A stretch of 64,000 nucleotides of DNA from Enchytraeus crypticus. Its lineage: Eukaryota > Annelida > Clitellata > Enchytraeida > Enchytraeidae. The notes beneath the pieces are model-generated. The model did no database searches. It was not told the origin of the DNA and was given only the letters and a program-made list of their open reading frames with translations. The stretch is from contig CAJHZI010000566.1 in assembly GCA_905160935.1 (NCBI GenBank), positions 1,026,001 to 1,090,000 on the forward strand, given 5' to 3'. This document shows positions 27,901-40,900 of the stretch, in pieces; position 1 is the stretch's first letter, and each line of letters opens with the position of its first letter. A program made the position numbers and the translations under genes.

Positions 27901-30900
27901 TTATACACAAATCCTTGGAATTTCCTATTTTCTATCACGCGAAAAATTCCACAAACTCTATAATTTTATGTAAGCTTTGATATAATTTCTTCAATAACGG
28001 TTTCTCAAATTTCAGTGTCACAACAAGCTATTTACACTATCATAAATAACATTAGATTAATCGAAAAACACTCAATAAGACTGTTATTTTACATGCTCGC
28101 CTTGAAAAATTGCTGGTTTATCCTAAAATTTTCTCAAATTTCAGTGTCACAACAAGTTATCCACACCATCATTAATAACATTGGATTCATTTGCACTGAA
28201 GGCCTACATAATGCAACGTGGTCTGTGAGATGAGAGGAACACAGCATAACTCCCCCAAAAATTGTTGGACATTTTGAAAACTCACATTTCCCAATCTTAG
28301 AACTACAATTTTATAAATGCCTCTCATTGCTCATTACCTACTCTACTCTATCTAATGGGCTAGAAAACTAATATATGTAGGTCAGAACGTTATCCAAAAA
28401 TTAGAACACGGAAGTCAATTTTAATAACGTCAATTCACTACTTTACGTCTTTAAAAGACAGAAGTCAATTTTAATATCGTCAATTCACTTTACGTCTCCA
28501 AAAATATGACAGGGGTTAATTATTTACCCTCCACACAATAAAACAGTCCAAACGATATCATCGCCCGTGGGACGTATGAAGTAACTTTTCATCAGGAGTC
28601 CCATCGTTCGATAATATGACAGAATTCAGCGCAGAAGTATTTTACACACAGGATCAGCAACACCGTTGCTTCCGGTACGTTTAGGTCGCCCGTTTATCTG
28701 TTTTTAGAGGTTAGCAGGCGAACCAAATTTTAACACAATAACAACGAATTACAGAGCACCATTCAGTTAACAGATGGGAAATACTTTACAACATTCAGTT
28801 AACAGGTGGGAAATACTTTACAACCAATAATCTATGTTATTATAGTAACGTAATAAAGTAGGCATTTCAATTATCCGCTTAATAGACGTTAAAATAGCAA
28901 AACAAAAACCTTGACGCAAAACAAGAACGGTTCGATTTGCACAGCGTGTTTCTCATATATCTAACTTCAACATGTTGGATAGAATTTATCAGATAAAGTG
29001 GATTCCATGGGACTGAGGTAATTCAATAAGCGTGGATAAAACAACCGCCACTGGAATATTTCCATACGGTCGACATTCAATAGTCTGCAAGTAATTAAAT
29101 AATCCGAGAGAAAATTGCGATTGCATTTCACGCAGATTGATTTCGAGACTTCGGAAACTATCATTCCAAATGTAAGGCTAAATATTAAACTCTACAGACT
29201 TGTATAAAATCAATGTTATTTGACGTTCATTTTCTCACATGTAGGATAAATCGAAGTTTTCGAAAAACAGAAAACATGAGAATGAGCCAAATTTAGGTGA
29301 AGCAACAAAAATAGGCTGCATATAAATCTCTCTTTGCGGCAATATGAAGTACACATATTTATAGCGATCGACGTTATAAATGGATTCGTACAGGCCGCTG
29401 GACGGTTGTTTAGATATCTAATGTGCTATTGTAAACGAGTTTATGCTGTCAGCAATTAAAACAAGAATACTAGCAGGAAATTGTGTTATTATCCAACGAC
29501 ATCAACAAGAAATATATTTCAATTAATTTGCAACAGTGCGGCTAATTTTAGCAGCTCTATCCCAATGCGCGATGATTACGTGCAATACAAATACATTACA
29601 GATACACAGAGGGAAAATCGCAGAGAGTTTTAGCTGGACCGGTAGAACTACTAAACAAACCAACAACATCGCACATGCATAACGTAAATTACAGCAATAA
29701 AATTCTGCTATGAGCATCTCCCTTAGAAGTCTAGTTTAATTAGTTAAAGAAATTAAATAATTAACGACATTTAAAATAAAATTCTGCTATGAGTATCTCG
29801 GTTAGAAATTTAGTTTAATTAAAGAAATTAAATAATAATTACATTTAAGCATTTAACGACTCATTGAGAGCTTTGAAGACTATCGGTAGCTTCCTCTATG
29901 CTTCATTTGCAAGGCTAACATTTTCAACAAAAAATTCTAAACTTATAATAATGAAAAATTAACAAAATCTATATAAAATTCGAAAGGGTAAAAATGAATT
30001 AAAGTATTTATCAGACAGGCTTAGCAAATGGAATGTAGCTTCAACAAGCGCAACAAGAAGTTATCATGCTCCTGCAAGCCAATCATATCCCTGCACGGCT
30101 ATCATGTTTCTTCAAAACTGCCATGCCCTACAAGGTTATCATGCCCCTACAAAGCTATCATGCCTCTGCAAGGTTATCACACCCCTACAAGGCTATCATG
30201 CCACTACAAGGCTATCATGCCCCTACAAGGATATCATGCCCCTACAAGGCTATCATGCCCCTACAAGGATATCATGCCCCTACAGGCTATCATGCCCCTA
30301 CAAGGATATCATGCCCCTACAAGGCTATCATGCCCCTACAATGCTATCATGCCCCTACAAGACTATCATGCCCCTACAAGGATATCATGCCCCTACAAGA
30401 CTATCATGCCCCTACAAGGCTTTTATACCCATGCAGGGATAACATGCCGTACACAATACTGTTAGCAAAAAGTCGCACATTTCCATTCCGCAGCATCGAA
30501 GCAGACGATGAACAGCTTCAGTGTACAACAGACAAAATGGCAGAACTCTTCCTCATCATCATCATTCCTCTTCCTCATTAAAGCTTAGAGAAACTATGAG
30601 TTTTACACGTACAGAACAGGTTACCGTATGTGACCACAGACTACCAACTCAGATACAGGGTTCAAATCCAGCAACCATCCCGTGAATGGCAAACTATCGA
30701 GACTGGAAACAGACGCTAAACTAGACGACCTAGGCATAACTAGACGACCTAGGCTTAACTAGACGACCTAGGCTTAACTAGACGACCTAGGCTTAACTGG
30801 ACGACCTAGGCTGAACTAGACGACCTAGACAACCTAGGCTTAACTAGACGACCTAGGCTTAACTAGGCGACCTAAGCTTAACTAGACGACCTAGGCTTAA

Positions 30901-31407
30901 CTAGACGACCTAGGCTTAACTAGACGACCTAGGCTTAACTAGACGACCTAGGCTTAACTAGACGACCTAAGCTTAACTCGACGACCTAAGCTTAACTAGA
31001 CGACCTAGGCTTAACTAGACGACCTAGGCTTAACTAGACGACCTAGGCTTAACTAGACGACCTAAGCTTAACTAGACGACCTAGGCTTAACTAGACGACC
31101 TAGACTTAACTAGAGGACCTAGGCAGATTTCTAACAAACCTTTTCGTCTTGCTCAGAGAAGGGCTCGTCTCTGACGCTTGTTTTGTTGATGGCCTGAGCC
31201 ACAGCGATGACCTGTCCCCTAGAGTCGAGCAGAGGCATGCAGAGAATGCTGCGGGTCTTGTAGCCAGTCAACCGGTCCACCTCCTTGTTGAACCGCTTAT
31301 CCTGCAACACACATCCACGATGATATCGATATATAATCCTAATGTATACACACTGCCAGAAACAAGTCAATGATTTATATATGTATATATAATATTATAT
31401 TTAAATG

Positions 31408-31458
<51 letters not shown>

Positions 31459-31517
31459 GCCTATGTAATGTATATACATGTATGTGTAAAGAATAAGAAT
31501 TATTCTTTTGCTTTTTA

Positions 31518-31558
<41 letters not shown>

Positions 31559-31566
31559 ATAAAAAT

Positions 31567-31636
<70 letters not shown>

Positions 31637-32777
31637 GTATTCATCAAGTGCTGTAAACTGCAACGAGACATCTCGCTAATCACTACATGTACAATATAAC
31701 AGCAGCCTCCAAACACCGTTTAACTGATATCTCGTTCACAGGTTCAAGACACAAAATTTTCCATTGGATCACCTCGAATAGCTCTCCACTGTTCACACGA
31801 TTACAATGTGGCTATTGAGCAAGCATTTCAACCTGTCTGATATGAAGAGGCCTGATTGCAACAATCGAATGATCAGAAGAAAATATGTCTAGAAAAACTT
31901 TTAGACACATTGGCTATTGAGCAAGCATTTCAACCTGTCTGATATGAAGAGGCCTGATTGCAACAATCAAATGATCAGAAGAAAATATGTCTAGAAAAAC
32001 TTTTAGACACATTGTACCACGAGCGATATGTCATGCGCATAACTGTTATGAAAAAAAGATACTGAACACAGACTACCTCTAAGAGATAGATGATAGTTGA
32101 GCGAAACTTATGCTTACAGGAGATACGTGATTTGACGAATCTGGGTGATTTGCGCAAGGTCGTGTTTTAAAACCGAATAAAAAACTAAAAGGTCGTGTTT
32201 TAATACTGAATATATATCGTCCTACTATTACATGTACCGAGCGACCACCATCGTAGGAATATACACGACCGCTGACAAGAGTAAGTACTTCTAGATTTGT
32301 CAACATTCTCGTCGTAAAAGTTTAATGCGAGCTTGTATAGGAGCAGAATGAATTGATCAGTTTACAACGCTATACAATAAATCACTTGTAGAAGCCACTT
32401 GCATATGCTTCGATGAATGTTATTAAAAGAATAATTCATTGAATCTGCAGAGAATCAAATCCAGACATGATGTTATAAATCAACTGTCAAAATGTTACAG
32501 TCAACAAAGATTAGATAAATGTAATTGTGTCATAAATAGACGCCTGGAGAAAATATTAACAATGAATATGCTGTTATCTTGTTGAAATAAATATCTAACA
32601 ATATTTTTAATCAGAAAAGAGTCACATGCGAGTCTAGTAACTGATCATGTGCTCTTACGATGTTTTTATTTTTATATTTATTTAGATTATGTCGTTACAT
32701 TAAAATAATGTTGTAAAATTATAACAATCTTGTTGTTCATATTCTTAATTTTCTTATTATTATTTCTATTCTTCTTC

Positions 32778-32810
<33 letters not shown>

Positions 32811-32829
32811 TAATAATAATAAAAATAAA

Positions 32830-32862
<33 letters not shown>

Positions 32863-35800
32863 CTCTCCCTCTCTGCCATCTCCCTCCCTCTTTCTCTCTC
32901 TCTCTCTCTCTTTCTCACTCACGCAAGCACATTACAGATCCACACACACTGACAACCTGTATAACAAAAAACAATAACGAATCAGCATTAACCATAACCA
33001 TTAAATAACGGTCATTAAGCAAAATCCACAAGGTCCACACGTCCCACACAGCTATTTCCCGCACATATCACTCCAACTAAGCAATAAACGGTCCAGTGCA
33101 TTCCCTACGACTCTGTTATGGATCTACTACTAAATGCGGCTTACATTTATATTTTATATCATCTGATTTCTCTAAACATTGCATTTCACACAGTAAATAT
33201 ATTGTCACAATCTTCTAAAGACTCATCAGCAGGTATACTTTGCTGAGTGAATTTAAAATGTTGAAAGATTAATATAATAATCGTCAACTTTAAATAACTG
33301 ATTAATTGTTCTTCTAATTTCAGCTTACAATCTAGGCTTATATCTGACATGCGCTGATGTGTTAAACATGTATCCATTTAACACATGTATCCACAATGTG
33401 TAGGAATATGTCTAATATCCCAAATCCAGCTCAACCACAACCATTTGTAAAAAAAGGTTATATAATTATCTCGACACAATACACTATTACACGCAATTTT
33501 AATGTACTATAGTGGGGCCAGCACAGACTAAACCAACCGTACCTGCTGTAAAAAGACTTCTACATCAGAACAGAGACTCTCACACTATCAACAATAATAG
33601 AACTAGTGGTATAAAGGTAATAAGGTAAAATAACATAAGTTAAAAGTATCTTTTGTAGTGGTATCATTCTGTTGTTAGATTAAGAGCTCATAGTGAGAGA
33701 CATTGGACCTGCCAGTGGGACAATACACTAAATAAAGAGATATATGATGTAGTACAGGAACAGGCATTAAAATAATACAAACATCATTCAACACAGTCTA
33801 GTAAAACTATATAAGATATACGACACACAAATACCTGTGCATAATTGATGTATATAGTCGATATAAAGTATAGCAATAACAAACAAAAGATATCAAAGTT
33901 AATTATGTCAAAAGTATAACAAGGCTAATTCTTGAATTAAAGATTAAAACGAATACGTTGGAAGGTAACAGAATTTAGAACGAGATAACTTTATACATTT
34001 TTTATTATTATAAGCTCTCGACTTATATACTCTTTCCAGCGCTATTTATTAACTTTATACATTATCATAATAAGCACTCGAGTTATAAACCGCTTCCAAC
34101 GCTGTTTATTCTAGTTTAATATTTAATAACTTCGTCATAAAATACTATCATAATCTGCCTTAGTACACTGAGCGATCAATACAAGAAAGCGATTAGGAGG
34201 AGGAAGTTGAACGTGACATGGACCGAGAATTGTGACCTTCGTTATACGATACAAGTAATGCAGTAAAACCGCTGATTCGCTTTTCTTTCAACTGGATACA
34301 TGGATCAAAATAGATCTGGAAATTTACCAGGGAATCTACCTGGGAATTTACCAGGGAATCTACCTGGAAATTTACCAGGGAATCTACCTGAAATTTTACC
34401 AGGGAATCTACCCGGAAATTTACTAGGGAATCTATCTTGGAATTTACCAGGGAATCTACATGGGAATTTACCGTCCAGTTTCTCAGTTGAATGCCATACC
34501 GAAGGTAACCCTTTCTTGGAACTTCTAATATCGTTTGTTGCAGCTGGCAATCAAGCAGTATAATTTATGTTCCACAGATTTCACAATCCGTACAGTAACC
34601 TCTGTACAGCCACATATATAATCTTCACGAAGATTGAACAAGTACATAGGCTGGTCTGCAGTCCACGTATAGGCTGTAACCACTTTAAAAGCTTAACCTG
34701 ATTTCTTTCCCATCAAATGCATACCCACACAATACCGAAGTCACGAAAAACTGTTCAATACGTTCAACATGATTATCTTTTGAGTCATAAATACCGGCCA
34801 GATTGACTGTTACTTCCAATAATATCGAAATTAAACGAAGATATCGAAGCAAATACATTTATGGAATATTAGGAATTATGATATAATTAATATTGTTTGT
34901 GTTAAAGGAAAAATAACAGACATAAAAACTAGGAACGCTAATTGAAAGGTGCTTAATACTTTAAGTAGGCCTATCAAGTACCTCAAAATACAAATCTCGC
35001 AGTTTTTACGTCCATTTTTACAACATTCAGAGATCTGAACTACTAGCTGGAGCTAGTGGCGATGTCGGTAAGACACTCAATCGCGGATCAGTATGTGCGG
35101 GGTTCAAATACTGGGCTCGCCCGTCACTGACATCACTTTCGAGTGAGGAAACTGACGTTAACCTTAGGTTTTTTTATTACAAATCCACGCAGCATAGTAG
35201 ACGTTCCTGCTAAGCAATGAAAGCTGTTGTCGTCGATAGAGGTCGCAGTCTGATCCGTGGAGAGTTGACAATTTGATATCAAATAACAAATTTACTCATT
35301 ACAGACTGGACAAGTGTTGATGGATACGACACTGGAGTAGATTAAGGAGGGGTTGTGGTACATCACCACTCTGATTTATCGAGATATAAACATTATTTTA
35401 AACTGATCGTAAAATTAAATTATAGTCAATAATTATTATTTTTTTTATTACATTTTTGTTATATATTAATTTTTATTTTACATGAGTTATCTTTATAGTT
35501 GCTTTATAGCTTCAAATATGACACTTAGGCTTATTTAAAGTTAAACATATACTATCAACTACTACCTACCATTCTTAACTTTTATTATTTTTCTGATATT
35601 ATATACAGCATACTGCACGTGTCGTTATAGGCGACTAAGCAAGAATTAATGATGACAACTGGAAACCGCCTCAGAAACCATATTATTCTCAAGCTATAGG
35701 CTACATTAAGGCGTGAACAAGGCATAACCTTCTGTGAAGGAATTAATTCATTGATTGATGGAGTGTTCTCTATGGAGATGAAAAGGAGCAGTTTATATAT

Positions 35801-37178
35801 GTACTTTGGACCTGCCACTTGCTAGAACACTAGAGAGAGAGAAAAAGATATGCAGTATTTGAGTTATTTTTTTATCTAATAAAGAGATTCTAAATTCTTA
35901 TTTTAGTAACTTACTTGTACAATTTTGATTCCCTCACTCTAAGACTATACAACAGACTGGGTAAGTTACTGAAAATTGAATGAATACCTACTGCTGGGTC
36001 CAGCCTATTCCCACTCTGCTCTCTCTCTCTCTCTCGCTACCTAATATAAAACGTAAGTGGTTTTTAGCATCCATCTTTTGACAGTAGTTCACAGTTCACG
36101 CAGCTATTGCCACTGTAAGAAATTTTATATCGCATTTACTATCTACAAGTGTACGAAAGGCTGATTCCAGTTTGGCAACATATTAGCCTGGTGAACAAGA
36201 AGCCACAGATTAATTCCCGATGGAACCGATTCGGTCCCGGAGGCCAAAACACAGACATAAAACTTTGCGTCGCATTTTTACCATCGCAATGACTTCAAAT
36301 GAGTTTAGCTTTTTGCTCATTTCAGCTCAGTTCATATTCCACGTACACGACAATCAGCGCAGGATATTAACCCAGGGCCTCACGATCTTTCTTCAAATAT
36401 TTGCCACATTTCAGATCTTGAAAATAATATTGAGCGCAATCACCGAATGTCGGCCATATTTGAAGACTAGTGGCTTGTATAAATAGCGCTCTACGTAGAT
36501 TCTTCCAATCTGTGGGAGGATTTTAATTTAACGGTTAATTTGAGAAATATGTATTAGTATTTATAGATCTTAAATCACAGTTTAGGCAGCAACACAACAT
36601 CTACAAATCATACAAATTAATTAATTTTATGATTGTAAATCGAAAATGAAAATCTTGAATTAAACATTTAGAATCAGATAAATTTAAATTATCATTTAAC
36701 TAAGACAAGATTTATTAAATTTATTTATTGTTCCAACGAACGTTCAATATAATTACGCAATAATGTACATGCAGCTAAAACTTCATAATTTAATAATTAA
36801 TAATGAAATCGATCTTCTTAATTTTATTTATGTTGTCTAGACATAAATAGGCGGAAAACCTAATCTGCAGTTGTTTAATTTTCTTCGTAAACTGCCATTT
36901 TTATGCCATGGTTACACACCCAGGACAACAACTACTGAAATTTTCACGCCATTTATAAATATGTTTCGAGAAGATGAACGTAGACAAATAAGTTCATCGA
37001 AGAAAGACAGAACGATTTTATTATGTTGTCATGTGAAATAAAAAGGGTAGAGAATATGAAATAGAATATAAATTAGAATATGAATTAGAATTAATATTAT
37101 TATTAAATTAATTAAATCATGGACCTATCATCAGATTCTATACAGAGAAAATCTAAATTTTAAACAAAGAGGTAAAGC

Positions 37179-37222
<44 letters not shown>

Positions 37223-37865
37223 TTGAGAAAAGCATGACCAGATCAATATAATATCTCACGTAGATCTTCCGCCCGACAATCCACATGAAATACTAAACTC
37301 TGTATTGACAATTTTCTACGTCTGCAGAGCTTCCGATTTTTTAAGCCATTTTTTCATCAAGGTTGCAGTACAATGGATAACATAATCTCATTTGCTTCAT
37401 AGTTATGCTGTTATATCAAGAAGTACAGTCTAAGTAAGTGTACCTTAGCTAAAATGCATAGAACAACCTATGAAGTAATTAACGATAGATATAAATGATA
37501 AATCTTCATGGAATTTATTTTAAAAAACCCAAGAAAATGCTTCAGACTTTCATTATTGTACTTTTATATTAAATGACATCTTATTTACTATAAAAGCTAA
37601 GTTTGATATTATGTTATACGTATTGAAACGAAAAATTGTCAACTGCTCAAGTTCTCCATTCATACAATACACTGTCAGACACAATTTCAACAACAATTTT
37701 AAAAGCGGGGTTCGTTCAAACCTATATTCCCTAAACTCTCACTTAAATCCATTATAAGATAAGTGCTTTTCGTTGCATTAGTTATCCAACCAACGTAAGA
37801 AAGGGCATTCGGATGTTTAGCGCCTAGGCTCTAAAAATTACTACAAAATTATAGATGTGTATACA

Positions 37866-37905
<40 letters not shown>

Positions 37906-37932
37906 GTATAGATATTATATAGATATATATAT

Positions 37933-37999
<67 letters not shown>

Positions 38000-40900
38000 A
38001 CAGAGAATGAAGAGAGAGAGAGAGAGACAGAAAGAAAGACAGAGAAAGAGAGGAAGAAAGAGACAGTTCTAAAAGGTACGTCAAATGTCAGGCAATAGTC
38101 AGTCCACAGAAAGAAGTCTTCAGAAAGACTCAGCTCTGAACATCAATCACATCTTTTTTCTATTGCAAACGAGAGTTCACTGAAATCCAATGCTCGCTTA
38201 GAGTGACTGCTCTCAGTGAATTTCTCAAAAAATTCTGAGATCTCGTAAAGAATTATATGACTTTATGGACCAGCATTCATTGAATAACTAGCATATATAC
38301 AAGTATTACTATGTTCCCTTGTTGCCACTACAAAATAGACCAATGTAAGAGGTGACTATGCAAAAGCAGAGGAAGGCAAAGTAACACTACCTCTGAAAAT
38401 ATATTTCCCAAACTTACGCTACATCAACGTTTCGTAAATAATTAGTATTGGTTTGGTGTTAGCTTAAATTTACTGGTCAACTTATTTCTCATACTGGGCG
38501 TGAAGACACACTTTGAGTAGGAATATTAGCCTTGGACCAACCATTTGGTAGAATACTAGTAGACAGATACAAAAAGAGCGCGAGCAAGAGAGAGAATGCT
38601 ACAAGGCATCATAAAGTTTGATGAGAACTTCAACAGTCAAGTTGCATTTGCGCTTATATGTACAAAAAATTCCTCTTCCCCTGTTTCGACGAGTGAATAG
38701 CAGCTATAGCTATGGATTACGATTATCTAGTATGATATGTTGACATGATCAATTCAACCGTTTTCAACCCGAAGCCTCGATGGTTTAGTGGTATAGATGC
38801 TAGGCTTTAGATCATGTAGCAAGTCAAGTTGCTATCTCTCATTTCTCTAGCATAGTCGCGTTGTAATGGACTCCAGTGAATGGGTGCTTTTAGCAGTTTA
38901 GCTAAATTCTGATAAATTATAAATACGACTGTTACTCTCTTCACACACAGGTGACGTATTCGAGACTTAACCAGAAAATCTTCAATCGCATCTGCGTGAA
39001 TAATTAACATCGCTCAATGGACATGAACTTAGCAGGTGGATTTAGAGAGATTTCAGACTATAAAGACTCGCTAGACAAGAAAGCTTGATTAAAGTCATCC
39101 AGGATACCATCTCTTCTCAGAGCTAATGGACTGAACTAATATGAAAGGAATACACTAATAAGACAATGGACTAAACCGGTGGCATGCTGACCAGTTATTC
39201 GACAGTTAATCAGTAGATGCAGAGTTCAGATCCAGTGCTCTTCCCATCAATGAGAAGCTATCGATCGCGAAACTGACGTTAAATTTAGACTTAATGAGCA
39301 TTCACTTGATCATCTCCAACACAACATCCAGCACCGTGACAGATCATAAATGACTGAGTGTCGTCGGAGAGCCAATCTAACAGAACAGTACGTCGCGGTG
39401 TCAACATCAGTCCTGTCCTATACTAACAGACCTGACATTATATAATAAATATAACCGTCAGGCTCGCAGCAAAGACGAAAATCCCAACCCACGCTTAAGC
39501 CTATATTTAAAAATGTAAATATAGGCTTAAGCGTGGGTTGGATATCTCTACTCTTACGTTATCTTTAAGTCTGTCTCTAACTCAATCTCTATGGTTCTAA
39601 GTCTCTCTCTAAGCCTGTACTACATCTATCTTTAAGACTTCATTTAAGTCTACCTCTCAAACCTGCCTCCAAGTCTATCTCTAAGCCTGCCTCTAAGTCT
39701 ACCTCTAAGCCTATCTCTAGGTCTACCTGTAAGCCTGCCTCTAAATCTACCTATAAGCATGCCTCTTAGTCTACCTCTAAGCCTGTCTCTAATTCTACCT
39801 CTAAGCCTGCCACTAAATTTACCTCTAAGCCTGCCTCTATAAATCTACCTCTAAACCTGTCTCTAAATCTACCTATAAGCATGCCTCTTAGTCTACCCAT
39901 AAGCATGCCTCTTAGTCTACCTATAAGAATGCCTCTTAGTCTACCTCTAATTAAGACTCTAGAAGTCTCTCTCTAACACTGCGGAGAGAACGTTTTGTCA
40001 ATATGAACGTGTGAAAACAAACATGACATGATTACAAGACTGACCTATATACTAGTAATAAGAATATCTTGCTTAGCATTCACTATTTACAAATCATATT
40101 GGCGTGATGTTTGGCAGGTAGCGAAGAACTTGGATTTCAAATACACACATTGAAGGAACGAAGACCAATCCTAGTATCGTGTAGTGCAGGCTGGGAAAAC
40201 TTACAAGTCATGAAAATAATAAAAGTCACGGTAACTGACGTTCATCTCTGCGATTTTATCACCTTTCTTGTCTACGAAGGTCACATTATCAAATGTGAAA
40301 TCCGTAGACAAATCAAATATAGTTCATAGTAAGTTTACTGTGGTCTCCGTGGTCACATACCAGTTTTAAGTACTTCGCCTCCAGTGGCGGTTCGATAGGG
40401 GTCAAGGGGGACACAAAATCTCTATACAATTTGTTTAAACTTTGTTAAGAAAGAGGAATTTCACATTCGGTTAACCAGTGACAAGTGATGATTCAGAGGG
40501 GGGGGGGGGAGTAGGCTCGCCGATTATAGCCAAGCATACACATATGATTGACCATAATCGCTCCACTTACGAAAAACTAATTCTTCGGGCAAAAAAGGTC
40601 GTGACACTGTCCCAATAAATATTTTGCCTCCCCCCTAGAAAAAATTCCTGGATCTGCCAAACTGCCATTATGAACTACTTAGAGGCAATCAACTACTGCC
40701 ATTAAACTTATGTTTGTTATATGGACTATAAATGTTCTTAAAATATTAGCTCATGAATATTCATGAATAGCTCAAGGATTACGGATTAATCGAATCATCA
40801 TCAATAAAACAGTAACAGGACATACATTCAGATACTAACAATATCATTTATATGACTACTATGCATTAAATTAAAACCACTAATAGCATGACTCATTTAA

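Larger units (their letters stand above)
21571..30617. other. PDE11 intron 2, mostly anonymous
   Basis: Apart from the listed repeats this 9-kb stretch is AT-rich non-coding DNA. It contains a (GA)n tract at 24910-24950, CT-rich sequence at 24100-24225, and two local duplications: about 28013-28065 repeated at 28139-28191, and 29697-29757 repeated at 29774-29840. No conserved ORF is apparent. Confidence 0.6.

Noticed and set aside
30028..30581. Three overlapping + strand ORFs of 112-171 codons
   Set aside because: All three frames of a 19-bp minisatellite are open; composition is purely repeat-driven.
30112..31122. CRISPR-like regular arrays
   Set aside because: Units are contiguous without spacers, in a eukaryotic intron.
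31367..31716. Tyr-Ile alternating ORFs on both strands
   Set aside because: (AT)n microsatellite.
36220..36486. + strand ORF of 88 codons
   Set aside because: No recognisable motif, no splice context or promoter; consistent with chance.
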